Assembly (NCBI GenBank): GCA_963752565.1
Contig: CAVVZC010000007.1
Coordinates: forward strand, 72,696-136,695
From: UBA11574 sp963752565
Lineage (GTDB): Bacteria > Desulfobacterota > Desulfobacteria > Desulfobacterales > UBA11574
Direction of reading: 5' to 3'
DNA: 64,000 bases
Shown here: one piece after another, positions 16,911 to 24,646 of the stretch
Numbering within the stretch: the stretch's first letter is position 1
Layout: every line of letters starts with the position of its first letter
The notes under the pieces: model-generated
The model's database searches: none
What the model was told of the DNA's origin: nothing
What the model saw: only the letters and a program-made list of their open reading frames with translations
Position numbers and translations under genes: made by a program

Positions 16911-17513
16911 ATGAAAAAGATCATGCCGCGCTTTGAATTTCGTACATTTGCCCAAAATTTTGGGGTTGTGGAGGAAAAGATATGGAGGCTTGGAAACTTT
17001 GAGAAATTCCGGGAAAGTTCTGAATTTTACATTTTGTCTGCGGCCAATAACGAAAACAACGTGAAAATTCGCTATAACATATTGGATATTAAAGTTTTCG
17101 TGAAAGAAGAAAAAGGACTCGAACAATGGCGTCCTCGAATGAAAAGTAAATTCCCCATAAAGGCTGAGATTCTCCGGGATGAGGTGTTTCCTGCTTTTGG
17201 TGTGGCCGTTCCGGAGTTTAGTCGACCAGAATATACTTTGAAGCAGTATCTTGGAGATATCATTAAACCGCACCCGGAATTGGCTGTTGCCCAAGTATTC
17301 AAACGTCGTTTTGGTTATTTGATTGATGGGTGTATGGCCGAAATTGCGGAACTGCTCATCAACTCGGCAGCCATTAAAACCATATCGGTAGAATCGATAG
17401 ATGTAGAGGCCGTATTAAAAGCAAAAGAGAGGCTTGGGTTGCAAGAATATGAAAATGTGAATTATTTATTGGCAATCAAGCGAATTCTCGGCATGGAGCC
17501 TCTTCCGGAATAG
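16911..17513 (+). CDS. Conserved protein of the polyphosphate island, possibly CYTH-like
   Basis: A 200-residue soluble protein that I cannot assign firmly. The first 75 residues (PRFEFRTFAQNFG, FYILSAANNENNVKIRYNIL, then DIKVFVKEEKGLEQWRP) have a beta-rich look reminiscent of the CYTH tunnel fold. The second half (PEYTLKQYLGDII, KRRFGYLIDGCMAEIAELL, VNYLLAIKRILGMEPL) is helical. It lacks ExExK. It lies between parA and the CYTH gene on the same strand, so a role with polyphosphate or triphosphate compounds is the natural inference. The chosen ATG lacks a good ribosome site; the start may be the inner ATG of MPRFEF. Confidence 0.7.
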   Translation: MKKIMPRFEFRTFAQNFGVVEEKIWRLGNFEKFRESSEFYILSAANNENNVKIRYNILDIKVFVKEEKGLEQWRPRMKSKFPIKAEILRDEVFPAFGVAVPEFSRPEYTLKQYLGDIIKPHPELAVAQVFKRRFGYLIDGCMAEIAELLINSAAIKTISVESIDVEAVLKAKERLGLQEYENVNYLLAIKRILGMEPLPE

Positions 17514-17597
17514 AAATGGAAATAAAATATTTCACACCATAAGGAACTCGTTTTACAGGGAAAATAACTGGATAACCATAAATGTTGTGAGGCGGCG

Positions 17598-18059
17598 ATG
17601 GCCCTAGAAATCGAAAAAAAATTCAAGGTAAAAGAAGGTGCTTGGCGTAATGAACAAGGAACGAAATATCGCCAGGGGTATTTAAACACCGATAAAGAAA
17701 GAACGGTGCGTGTACGTACTATGGATGACAGAGGATATTTAACTGTCAAGGGTGTTTCGCGAGGAGCTGTCCGGGTGGAATACGAATATGAAATCCCTAA
17801 AGTCGAAGCTGAAGCCATGCTGGATGACCTGTGTGAAAAGCCCCTTATTGAAAAGATAAGGTGCAAAATCGAGCACAAAGGGTTCGTCTGGGAGGTCGAC
17901 GAGTTTTTGGGTGAAAATTCGGGTTTGATCGTGGCCGAGGTAGAGCTTGAAAGTGAAGACCAGAAATTTGTCAAACCTAAATGGGTTGGTGAGGAAGTGA
18001 CGGGAGATCCAAGGTATTTCAATGCAAATCTGATTCATCATCCTTATAGCAAGTGGTGA
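17598..18059 (+). CDS. CYTH domain protein (inorganic triphosphatase / adenylate-cyclase-like)
   Basis: A 153-residue stand-alone CYTH protein. The signature ExExK is at residues 4-8 (EIEKKF). The rest of the tunnel pattern follows: YRQGYL, RTVRVRTM, GYLTVKG, VEYEYEIP, and the closing WEVDEFLGENSGLIVAEVEL. Small bacterial CYTH enzymes of this length hydrolyse inorganic triphosphate or, less often, make cAMP from ATP (class IV cyclase). Given the surrounding polyphosphate genes, triphosphatase activity is more likely. A GAGGCGGCG site precedes the ATG. It lies 84 bases after the preceding gene on the same strand. Confidence 0.92.
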   Translation: MALEIEKKFKVKEGAWRNEQGTKYRQGYLNTDKERTVRVRTMDDRGYLTVKGVSRGAVRVEYEYEIPKVEAEAMLDDLCEKPLIEKIRCKIEHKGFVWEVDEFLGENSGLIVAEVELESEDQKFVKPKWVGEEVTGDPRYFNANLIHHPYSKW

Positions 18060-18219
18060 GATGAAGCACTGGGACGAAAAGAATTTGCACACGGTAACAT
18101 GTTTCTTTTTCGATAATAGCCGTCTTTTATTTTCACTTGACACAAACGAGGGCTGCTCATTATATTGATACCTAAAAACGAAATGAAATATTCGGGAGAG
18201 AGAGAAAGGGAGGATGGGG

Positions 18220-18801
18220 ATGATTATGAAACAGGATGATCTCACCCAGTTGAAACATGTTGGTGTTTCTCGCATGAAATTGCTCAACGATTTTGGGATC
18301 ACAACCATAGAGCAGCTTTATGAAATGCCACTGGAAAAACTATCCGAAATCAAATCGATCGGCAGACATTATGCCAACCTGATTAAGAACTCTGTGAATG
18401 AACACTACAGGAAAAAATCCGAAGTATCACTTGGAAAGCCGGGAGCTGTCAAAGGAAAAAAAGCAGAAGAAATCAACCGGAATTTACAGAGAAATATTAA
18501 AAGACTGAACAAGAGTCTAAATCGGGCGGATGAAAAATTAAAGCCTTTGTGGGAAAAGAAATATTTGGAGTTATATATTGTCTTTAAAAAAAGATCGAAT
18601 ACACTTAAAACCCGGATGGATACGATAGCTAAAATTCAAAAAGACCTTCCCAAAAAGGTTAAGAAAAAGATTATCAAGAAGTCCGATGCTCTTCATTCAA
18701 TTTTGAAAAAAGCTGGGAAAAAGCCGAAAAAGAAAAAATACAGAGAAGTTACGCAAGAAATTCGATCGTTTTCCAGAATGCTCCGAGATATTAGACCCTG
18801 A
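18220..18801 (+). CDS. Helix-hairpin-helix protein with lysine-rich tail
   Basis: About 193 residues. Residues 5-60 form a helix-hairpin-helix/SAM-like fold (LTQLKHVGVSRMKLLNDFGI, then IEQLYEMPLEKLSEIKSIG) of the kind that binds DNA without sequence specificity. The remainder is strongly basic and helical, with lysine clusters (LPKKVKKKIIKKSDALH, KKAGKKPKKKKYREV). The start is chosen at the ATG six bases after GGGAGG; ATGs exist at 18214, 18220 and 18226. It is last on the + arm of the polyphosphate island. A histone-like or polyphosphate-binding role is possible: basic proteins of this kind can bridge DNA and polyphosphate. Not a named family. Confidence 0.75.
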   Translation: MIMKQDDLTQLKHVGVSRMKLLNDFGITTIEQLYEMPLEKLSEIKSIGRHYANLIKNSVNEHYRKKSEVSLGKPGAVKGKKAEEINRNLQRNIKRLNKSLNRADEKLKPLWEKKYLELYIVFKKRSNTLKTRMDTIAKIQKDLPKKVKKKIIKKSDALHSILKKAGKKPKKKKYREVTQEIRSFSRMLRDIRP

Positions 18802-18901
18802 ATGCAGGTTCGGCCGTTTCCTGTGATCCTTACACTTAAATAAGGCATTCTTCTGGCGCAGTCGCTGTTATTTTGTTCAGCCACTCGGAGAAGGATGTAC
18901 G

Positions 18902-19198
18902 TCATTCCTCGCTCAGGGTCTCGAACATTTCGTAAAAGGTTTTTTCTCCGATCAGAGAATCCACTTTGCCCTGAAGATCCCTTCTTTTTTTGTTTTGCAT
19001 CCATTTCTTCCAGTCGTTGGCCGTCTCCCATATGCTTATAACCAGGTAATCTTCGGGATCTTCAAGGCTTCTTAATGTCTCGCCGGAAATAAAGCCGGGT
19101 TGTTTTCTTGCGGCGGCCCGTAATGCCGCGAGTAGTGGAAGCAGTTCTTCTGGCTTATCGACTTGCCATTTGCGTTTAATTATAACTTTAATAGACAT
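18902..19198 (-). CDS. Antibiotic-biosynthesis-monooxygenase (ABM) family protein
   Basis: A 98-residue ferredoxin-fold ABM-domain protein: IKVIIKRKWQV, then PGFISGETLRSLEDPEDYLVIS, then IWETANDWKKWM. The size and the IWET/W pattern fit the small dimeric ABM family, which includes quinol monooxygenases, heme-degrading IsdG-like enzymes and many uncharacterised members. A strong AAAGGAGGACAAA site precedes the ATG. It is the last gene of the - strand arm and sits tail-to-tail with the helix-hairpin-helix gene. No substrate can be inferred. Confidence 0.85.
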   Translation of the reverse strand: MSIKVIIKRKWQVDKPEELLPLLAALRAAARKQPGFISGETLRSLEDPEDYLVISIWETANDWKKWMQNKKRRDLQGKVDSLIGEKTFYEMFETLSEE

Positions 19199-19267
19199 TT
19201 TGTCCTCCTTTTATTTCTCAGATTCAAAACGTCTTGCTTTTCAACACCAAGCTACCAAGCAGCGCAA

Positions 19268-20278
19268 TTATCCGGGCAATTCAATGCCCGTCATTAAATG
19301 ATCTTCCATGAATCTGATTTCATCAATGCCCGATACCACGACCTCGGGATCGATCTGGAGTTCTTCTTCAGGGATCTTGCCTTTATACTCAACTTTGGAC
19401 AGAATATGCTTGATACAGTTGAGCCTTGCTCTTTTTTTGTTGTCAGAACGAATAATTGTCCATGGAGAAACTGTTCGATTTGTTTCATTAAGCATCTGGA
19501 ACTTTCTTACGGTGTAATCATCCCACCTTTCTTGGGCCTCTCTGTCAACCGGGGAAATTTTATATTGCTTCAATGGATCCGTCTCTCTCGAATCAAACCG
19601 GCGCAACTGTTCCTCTTTTGAAACAGAGAAAAAGAACTTGAACAAAATAATTCCATTTTTTACCAGCATTGATTCAAGCATGGGTGTGTCTTTCAAAAAG
19701 CGCTTATTTTCCTCATCCGTGCAGAAACCCATGGTTGGCTCAACCATGGCACGGTTATACCAGCTTCGGTCGAACAGTACTATTTCTCCTCCGGATGGGA
19801 GCTGTTGAATATACCTTTGAAAATACCACTGGGTTCGTTCCCTGTCGCTGGGCTTTAAAAGTGCAACAACCCGGGCACCCCGTGGATTCAAATGTTCAAT
19901 AATCCTTTTGATCGTGCCGCCTTTACCGGCAGCATCCCTCCCTTCAAACAGCAACAAGACACGCTGTTCGTTGGCAATGACATGTTTTTGCCATTTTAAA
20001 AGCTCGATTTGAAGTCTGTTCAGCTCCTCTTCGTATACGAGGGTGAACTTTTTTACCCAGACGGGTTGGCGTCCTTTTGCTTTTTTCTTTTTTAAACTTT
20101 TAAAGCTGGTGTGCTCGGTCAATTTTTTCTTTAGCTTTTTTTCTTTTTTCTTGCCTTTCCCCTTTGGTTTCTTTTTGCCTTTAGATACCTTTTCCTCATT
20201 TATCGCAATTTGCTTGGATTTTTTCGCTTCTACACTTTTGGCTTTCTTTTCATTTTTTTTCATTTTCTCTTTTGCCAT
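19268..20278 (-). CDS. PPK2 polyphosphate kinase, class I-like, with lysine-rich N-terminal tail
   Basis: About 336 residues from the ATG after AGGGGGACAAG. The kinase core has the PPK2 Walker A (EGRDAAGKGGT, near 112-122), the lid/Walker B region (VLFDRSWYNRAMVEP), and the QYKISPVDREAQERW and IIRSDNKKRARLN segments of class I (one-domain) enzymes. These transfer phosphate between polyphosphate and nucleoside diphosphates. Odd feature: the first 70 residues hold 31 lysines and little else, absent from ordinary PPK2s; they may bind polyphosphate or nucleic acid. It lies 201 bases from a second PPK2 gene on the same strand and near CHAD/CYTH genes. Confidence 0.95.
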   Translation of the reverse strand: MAKEKMKKNEKKAKSVEAKKSKQIAINEEKVSKGKKKPKGKGKKKEKKLKKKLTEHTSFKSLKKKKAKGRQPVWVKKFTLVYEEELNRLQIELLKWQKHVIANEQRVLLLFEGRDAAGKGGTIKRIIEHLNPRGARVVALLKPSDRERTQWYFQRYIQQLPSGGEIVLFDRSWYNRAMVEPTMGFCTDEENKRFLKDTPMLESMLVKNGIILFKFFFSVSKEEQLRRFDSRETDPLKQYKISPVDREAQERWDDYTVRKFQMLNETNRTVSPWTIIRSDNKKRARLNCIKHILSKVEYKGKIPEEELQIDPEVVVSGIDEIRFMEDHLMTGIELPG

Positions 20279-20479
20279 CTTGTCCCCCTTTTTGTTCAAA
20301 TAGAAGAACTTTAATGTGTTTAACCTTCAGGAAGGCGGGTAATATTCAATGGCCTACGGTCCCCGTGGAAATACCGGGACTGTGCCGGTGTATTGTATCG
20401 GTGTGAAATGCAAGGCATATCTCACCGGGGGAGCATCCTCGATTTTCGCAATTCGGATTCAATAGAGCCATCGTTGGAA

Positions 20480-21559
20480 TCATGCCAGGAATCTGCCATA
20501 TTTTTTACGCTGCTTTTTCATTTCTTTTAACTCTTTATCACCCGGGATAACAATATTCGGATCCGGTATAAAATCGAGCTTGCGACTTCTTCCTTTGTAT
20601 CGCACCGAATTGAGGATCACTTTCATGGTTGCCCGTCGGGCCAAATGTTTATTGTCAGATCGAATTACCCACCACGGAGATTTTTTCGTATGGGTCTTTT
20701 TCAATAACACGAATTTTTTTTTGGTAAATTCAGTCCATAATTCCTGGGCTTGCAGGTCCACCTCGGAAAGTTTCCATTGCCGAAGTGGATCGTTCTTTCT
20801 CCTTTTAAATCGTCTATTCTGCTCTGCTTTGGTCACAGAAAAATAGAGTTTAATCAGTATGGTTTTGTCGGCATCTTCGAGGAAATTTTGTTCGTAAATA
20901 ATGACTTTCTTCATGAATCGCCGATATTGAGCCTGGGTACAAAATCCCATCACCGGTTCAACCAGAGCCCGATTGTACCAGCTTCTGTCAAACAAAACAA
21001 TCTCTCCGGCATGGGGGAAGTGTTCGATATACCGCTTGATATGGAGTTCTGTTTTCTGGTGTTCGCTTGGTTTGCCAAGCGCAACCACTCGATATCTTTT
21101 CTCATTCATATACCGGACAATGCGGCGGATCGTCCCGCCTTTACCGGAGGCATCCCGACCATCAAAGAGGATGACCATTTTTTTCCCGGTATTTTCCAGA
21201 TGGCGCTGCATCTTGATCAGTTCTGCCTGGTAAGGATTCAACTCCTGTGAATTGTAATATTTCTCTAATGCCCCTCCGACAATTTCCTCTTTCTCTTTCT
21301 TTTTGAGCAGCTTAGTGTTCTTTCGAATCTGTTTGTCAGGATCGGCAGTTTTGATTTTTGACTCGGCTTTCCTTACCACATCGCCGATTTGCACCGTCGG
21401 ACCATTTATCCTCTTTGCCGATTTCTCTCCCTTGCGTTTCTGTTGCTTTGGATCAGCAGACTTGATTTTCGATTCGGTTTTCTTTGCCATATCTTTAATC
21501 TGAAGTTTTGAATCGCTCACCCCTTTTTTCTTATCTTTTTTTTTCCCCGTCGTTCTCAT
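20480..21559 (-). CDS. Second PPK2 polyphosphate kinase, class I-like, with duplicated basic tail
   Basis: A 359-residue PPK2 with intact Walker A (DGRDASGKGGT, about 133-143), the VLFDRSWYNRALVEPVMGF catalytic segment and the QWKLSEVDLQAQELW and VIRSDNKHLARRA segments. It shares the core plan of the 19268 gene but is clearly diverged. The N-terminal 100 residues are basic and contain an internal tandem repeat. Residues about 19-49 (IKDMAKKTESKIKSADPKQQ...) match 56-86 (IGDVVRKAESKIKTADPDKQ...) at an offset of 37. The tail is not part of the PPK2 fold. Polyphosphate-dependent (d)NDP phosphorylation is the family reaction; direction and nucleotide preference cannot be read from sequence. Confidence 0.94.
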   Translation of the reverse strand: MRTTGKKKDKKKGVSDSKLQIKDMAKKTESKIKSADPKQQKRKGEKSAKRINGPTVQIGDVVRKAESKIKTADPDKQIRKNTKLLKKKEKEEIVGGALEKYYNSQELNPYQAELIKMQRHLENTGKKMVILFDGRDASGKGGTIRRIVRYMNEKRYRVVALGKPSEHQKTELHIKRYIEHFPHAGEIVLFDRSWYNRALVEPVMGFCTQAQYRRFMKKVIIYEQNFLEDADKTILIKLYFSVTKAEQNRRFKRRKNDPLRQWKLSEVDLQAQELWTEFTKKKFVLLKKTHTKKSPWWVIRSDNKHLARRATMKVILNSVRYKGRSRKLDFIPDPNIVIPGDKELKEMKKQRKKYGRFLA

Positions 21560-21622
21560 GTCTGCTTCATTCCTTTCTTGTTCAGGATTCTATTTAAAAT
21601 TAATCATAAGAAATCGTTCCGA

Positions 21623-22345
21623 TTAATTTAATTTCTTTCCTGTGCGATACATCTTTGTATAAATATCAGGAAGATGGTTCTTTTTCAGGTCTTTAATCAC
21701 CTCTTCCACTGGATATGGTATGCGGAAATGCTCTATTTTTATTCCCTCTGAAGAAACCATAAGAATTGCAAAAGATGTTCGCGGGTCTCCATCAAACATG
21801 CGTCCCACACTTCCCGGATTGACAAAAAGAACACCACTGACGAATTTATAATACGGCACATGAGAATGGCCCATGATATGAACCTGAAATGGAGAGTCAT
21901 TTGCGAGTTTACGGAAACGGCTTTCAGGGGTTCCGGGAAATAGGGTTTCATTTTCGTCATCAAAGGTTCCATGGAATACACCGATGTGGATATTGTCTAT
22001 TTTGAAATCACTATGTTTGGGTAAGGATTTCAAAAACTCTACATTCTCAGGAAGCAAGTTTTCAGACGTCCAGAAATACATGACCCGCTTTTCTCTTTTT
22101 CTAGGTTTTTTTAATTTCTTGTCCTTTAAGATTCTTAGCACGCGCTTATCTGTATTTCCCAATATACAGACGGATTTATTCGTCTCCCGGAACCATTGGA
22201 TGGTTTCATTGGGAAAGGTACTGTAAACGGTGAGGTCGCCCGTGTTAACTACTCGATGGAACCGGTTAGGCCGGACATAGTTCAGTATCGCTTTTAATGC
22301 CGGATAATTGGCGTGAATATCACCCAATATAAGTATTTTCTTCAT
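21623..22345 (-). CDS. Metallophosphoesterase, YfcE/MJ0936-like
   Basis: About 240 residues starting at MKKILILGDIHANYPALKA; the longer ORF start at 22417 lacks the family's expected beginning. Metal-site motifs are in order: GDIHAN, NTGDLTVY, LGNTD, FHGTF, MGHSHVPYY and VNPGSVG. This is the complete dinuclear site of YfcE-type phosphodiesterases. Known members cleave phosphodiesters or phosphoesters of small molecules. An insertion of basic residues (KDKKLKKPRKREKR) follows the third motif. It lies 63 bases from the second PPK2 gene, which it precedes in transcription order. A role in polyphosphate or nucleotide turnover is inferred from position. Confidence 0.9.
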   Translation of the reverse strand: MKKILILGDIHANYPALKAILNYVRPNRFHRVVNTGDLTVYSTFPNETIQWFRETNKSVCILGNTDKRVLRILKDKKLKKPRKREKRVMYFWTSENLLPENVEFLKSLPKHSDFKIDNIHIGVFHGTFDDENETLFPGTPESRFRKLANDSPFQVHIMGHSHVPYYKFVSGVLFVNPGSVGRMFDGDPRTSFAILMVSSEGIKIEHFRIPYPVEEVIKDLKKNHLPDIYTKMYRTGKKLN

Positions 22346-22443
22346 GATACAAAGAGGTATTAAAAACAATCCGTATAGATGGACCGGATTGTCTTTGAAT
22401 TTCCTGGACGCCGGCAATAGACCATCTCATGAAGTATTCAGGA

Positions 22444-23034
22444 TTAGCAGGTCACATGAAATAGGCCAATAACCTTTTCACCGGCGGTGTTCCAGGCTTT
22501 AATCGCCTCGGAGGTTACCATCAGTTTTACCCGGCAACCTTTTTGGTTAATATATTTCTCGGCCTCTTCCGATATCACAACCCGTTTGTATTGACCGGTC
22601 CCGATGATTAGCAGCTCGGCCCCCTTTTCATGAACATGCTTGGCCTCCTTCAGTGAAATCTTGTGGGAGGTGCCGTAAACCTTTTTGGGCAGTTTTTTCT
22701 TTCGCTTTTGGATCGAGCCATCCAGTTCCAGAATGACATCATTTTTGATTTTCTGACCTTCGATGGTGATAGAACCAAAGGCCGTGGCATCAATTCGGGG
22801 CCGCATGGTTTCTCTATTTCGTTCTAATTTATTTTTTTCCTTTTTTTTTCTTTTCCCCCCCTTTTTCTTTTTTCCCCCTTTTTTTTTCTTTTTCTTTTTT
22901 TTCTCTTTGTCTTTCTTTTTCTCCTTTACCTTTTTTTTCTCTTTCTTTTTCTTTTTTTTCTCTTTCTCCTTCTTTTTTTCTTTGGCATCCTCCTTGAGTT
23001 TGGCTTCCTCAACCTTCTCTTCTTCTTTTGCCAT
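22444..23034 (-). CDS. Mth938-like domain protein with a polylysine N-terminal tract
   Basis: A 196-residue protein in two parts. Residues 11-70 are an extreme low-complexity tract: 39 of 60 residues are lysine, most others Glu or Gly. Residues about 78-196 are an Mth938/DUF498 domain (RIDATAFGSITIEG, then ELLIIGTGQYKRVVISEEA, and GEKVIGLFHVTC), a family that includes the complex I assembly factor NDUFAF3 and has no established bacterial activity. A GGATCC/AAAGGAGG-type site precedes the ATG. Lysine- and acid-rich tracts in other organisms bind polyphosphate very tightly, even covalently. That, with PPK2 neighbours, suggests a polyphosphate-binding tail. The tract must be prone to slippage. 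Confidence 0.88.
   Translation of the reverse strand: MAKEEEKVEEAKLKEDAKEKKKEKEKKKKKKEKKKVKEKKKDKEKKKKKKKKGGKKKKGGKRKKKEKNKLERNRETMRPRIDATAFGSITIEGQKIKNDVILELDGSIQKRKKKLPKKVYGTSHKISLKEAKHVHEKGAELLIIGTGQYKRVVISEEAEKYINQKGCRVKLMVTSEAIKAWNTAGEKVIGLFHVTC
22832..22983. repeat. Polypyrimidine/polypurine tract encoding the polylysine region
   Basis: On the + strand, 22832-22908 and 22929-22983 contain only C and T. A few purines separate the two runs. The tract encodes the Lys/Glu/Gly tail of the Mth938-like protein. Such homopurine-homopyrimidine DNA can form triplex structures and is a hotspot for length change. Confidence 0.85.
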
Positions 23035-23124
23035 TGGATCCTCCTTTCTATTTTTTAAAGTTATTTATGAAGCATGCTTCTTGGGAAATTAAAATTTAGA
23101 TTTGTTAGTATGCCAAGACTGACC

Positions 23125-23289
23125 TTATTTTAATGAAACAGGTTGGTGCAACAACTTTTTCTTGTCCGCCACCCGTCCACACTTTTTGCATACGAATTTT
23201 GGATTTCTGACAATATTTAGGTATGTATCAAATTTTTCAGAAATATCATCTTTCTTCCACTTGCACATACGTTTCTCTTTTTTTGCCAT
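23125..23289 (-). CDS. Small basic cysteine protein, 54 aa (zinc-ribbon-like)
   Basis: A short gene translating to 54 residues: MAKKEKRMCKWKKDDI, a middle segment with FDTYLNIV, then FVCKKCGRVADKKKLL and a short tail. Cys9 plus the CxxC at 34-37 suggest a partial metal-binding knuckle, perhaps completed by His48. It starts with the same MAK-plus-lysine style as its neighbours and has a clear AGGGAGAC ribosome site. I recall uncharacterised proteins of similar size and pattern in related bacteria. It lies 90 bases before the polylysine gene on the same strand, so it is probably part of the polyphosphate island. Function unknown. Confidence 0.75.
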   Translation of the reverse strand: MAKKEKRMCKWKKDDISEKFDTYLNIVRNPKFVCKKCGRVADKKKLLHQPVSLK

Positions 23290-23608
23290 TTTTGTCTCCC
23301 TCTATAGAAAAGGTCTATATCTTATTCTTTTGTAAAAATAACTATTTGTGAAAACATAACAGATTGGTCATCTCAGAAGAACCGCAATGTATAAAAATAA
23401 TATTAAAAAAATAGACGACAAGCAAGTCTTTTTAGTTAATGTGTTGTAACGGCTAAAAGCCAGAAAATTTATATTTATATCTATGTTTACGAAACATTCG
23501 ATCTGGCTCTATAATAATTTAATTTATCATTAACCCATTTTTTAACTTTATTCCTTTGAACCGTCCGCTTCCCCGATATTTGATAGATCCAGCAGATTTG
23601 CCCCCCCA
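23290..23608. other. AT-rich promoter-sized gap
   Basis: This strongly AT-rich stretch lies upstream of the small cysteine protein gene (-) and downstream of the class III-like PPK2 gene (-). It is likely to contain the promoter for the 23289 to 21623 gene string. No ORF seen. Confidence 0.4.
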
Positions 23609-24412
23609 TCATTCTACTACGATCTCGCTCAAATTATCCTCCGGTTCAGGGTAAGTCAGGTTTAGGCCCTCCATTGTCTCTACCAGAAGGGTCGCTACTA
23701 CCAAATTACGATACCACTTCCTATTTGCCGGCACAATGTACCAAGGCGCCTCTTCCGTGCTCGTTTTGCTTAGCATGTCTTCGTAGGCATGCATATACTG
23801 TGTCCATAATTTCCGTTCCTCTAAATCTCCCAGGCTGAACTTCCACTGCTTGTTCTGATTCTCCAACCGCGCTTGGAATCGCTCCTTTTGCTCCTCCCAA
23901 CCAATGTGCAGATAGAATTTCAGTATCTCTGTCCCCTCATTGGTCAACATTCGCTCAAAGTCGTTGATGTGTCCATATCGTCGTTTCCACACCTCCGCCG
24001 GTACCAGGTTATGCACTCGAACCACGAGAACGTCCTCATAGTGGCTTCGATTGAAGATCATTATTTCCCCCATGCACGGTGTTCGCCTGTGAATCCGCCA
24101 CAGATAGTCGTGGTCCAATTCCTCTTTCGACGGCGCTTTGAAACTCGAAACCTTCACACCCTGCGGATTCACTCCTTGGAAAACGTGACGTATCGTTCCA
24201 TCTTTGCCGCCGGTATCCATTGCCTGGAGAACTACCAGTAATTTGTGCTTGTGCTCTGCATAGAGTAATTCCTGCAACGCCTCCAGCCGATCGTTGAGGG
24301 CTCGTAGTGTCTTTTTTGCTTCCTGCTTACCCCCGACAAACGCACTTGTGTCGTCGGGATCCCAACGGTTTAGGTCGACACGGCTTCCTGGTATAACACG
24401 ATAGCGCTTCAT
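23609..24412 (-). CDS. PPK2 polyphosphate:nucleotide phosphotransferase, class III-like
   Basis: A 267-residue PPK2 of the polyphosphate:AMP/ADP phosphotransferase type. It has Walker A QAMDTGGKDGT (63-73), where class I enzymes have GRDAAGKGG, then GVNPQGVKVSSFKAPS, HRRTPCMGEIMIFNRSHYED and PWYIVPANRKWYRNL. The YRVIPGSRVDLNRWDPDDT opening is also typical. Class III enzymes phosphorylate AMP and ADP with polyphosphate. It has no lysine tail, unlike the other two PPK2s here, so its recruitment to granules, if any, must differ. It transcribes from the right end of the island. Confidence 0.94.
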   Translation of the reverse strand: MKRYRVIPGSRVDLNRWDPDDTSAFVGGKQEAKKTLRALNDRLEALQELLYAEHKHKLLVVLQAMDTGGKDGTIRHVFQGVNPQGVKVSSFKAPSKEELDHDYLWRIHRRTPCMGEIMIFNRSHYEDVLVVRVHNLVPAEVWKRRYGHINDFERMLTNEGTEILKFYLHIGWEEQKERFQARLENQNKQWKFSLGDLEERKLWTQYMHAYEDMLSKTSTEEAPWYIVPANRKWYRNLVVATLLVETMEGLNLTYPEPEDNLSEIVVE

Positions 24413-24646
24413 AAATTTCCTTTACCAGTACACCTGTTAATTGCAGGTAAAATTGTGTTGTGCGATATTCGTTATTTACAGATATCTTTTTTTATCATTC
24501 CTTACTTAAATCACTTAATACACCAGTTTTACCTTCAATACAACAAAATCCGAATCCGGTCTTTTATTTGTTACTCCGGCTTAACAATTCTAAAAGGTTG
24601 CTATTTGTGAATACAAACACATATAACATCCCAATAATGTGCACAA

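Noticed and set aside
20043..20303. Phenylalanine-rich + strand ORF opposite the PPK2 tail
   Set aside because: Antisense shadow of the lysine-rich N-terminus.
22763..23092. Phenylalanine-rich + strand ORF opposite the polylysine gene
   Set aside because: It is the antisense shadow of the AAA/AAG-rich tract; no ribosome site and pure low-complexity Phe/Ser.
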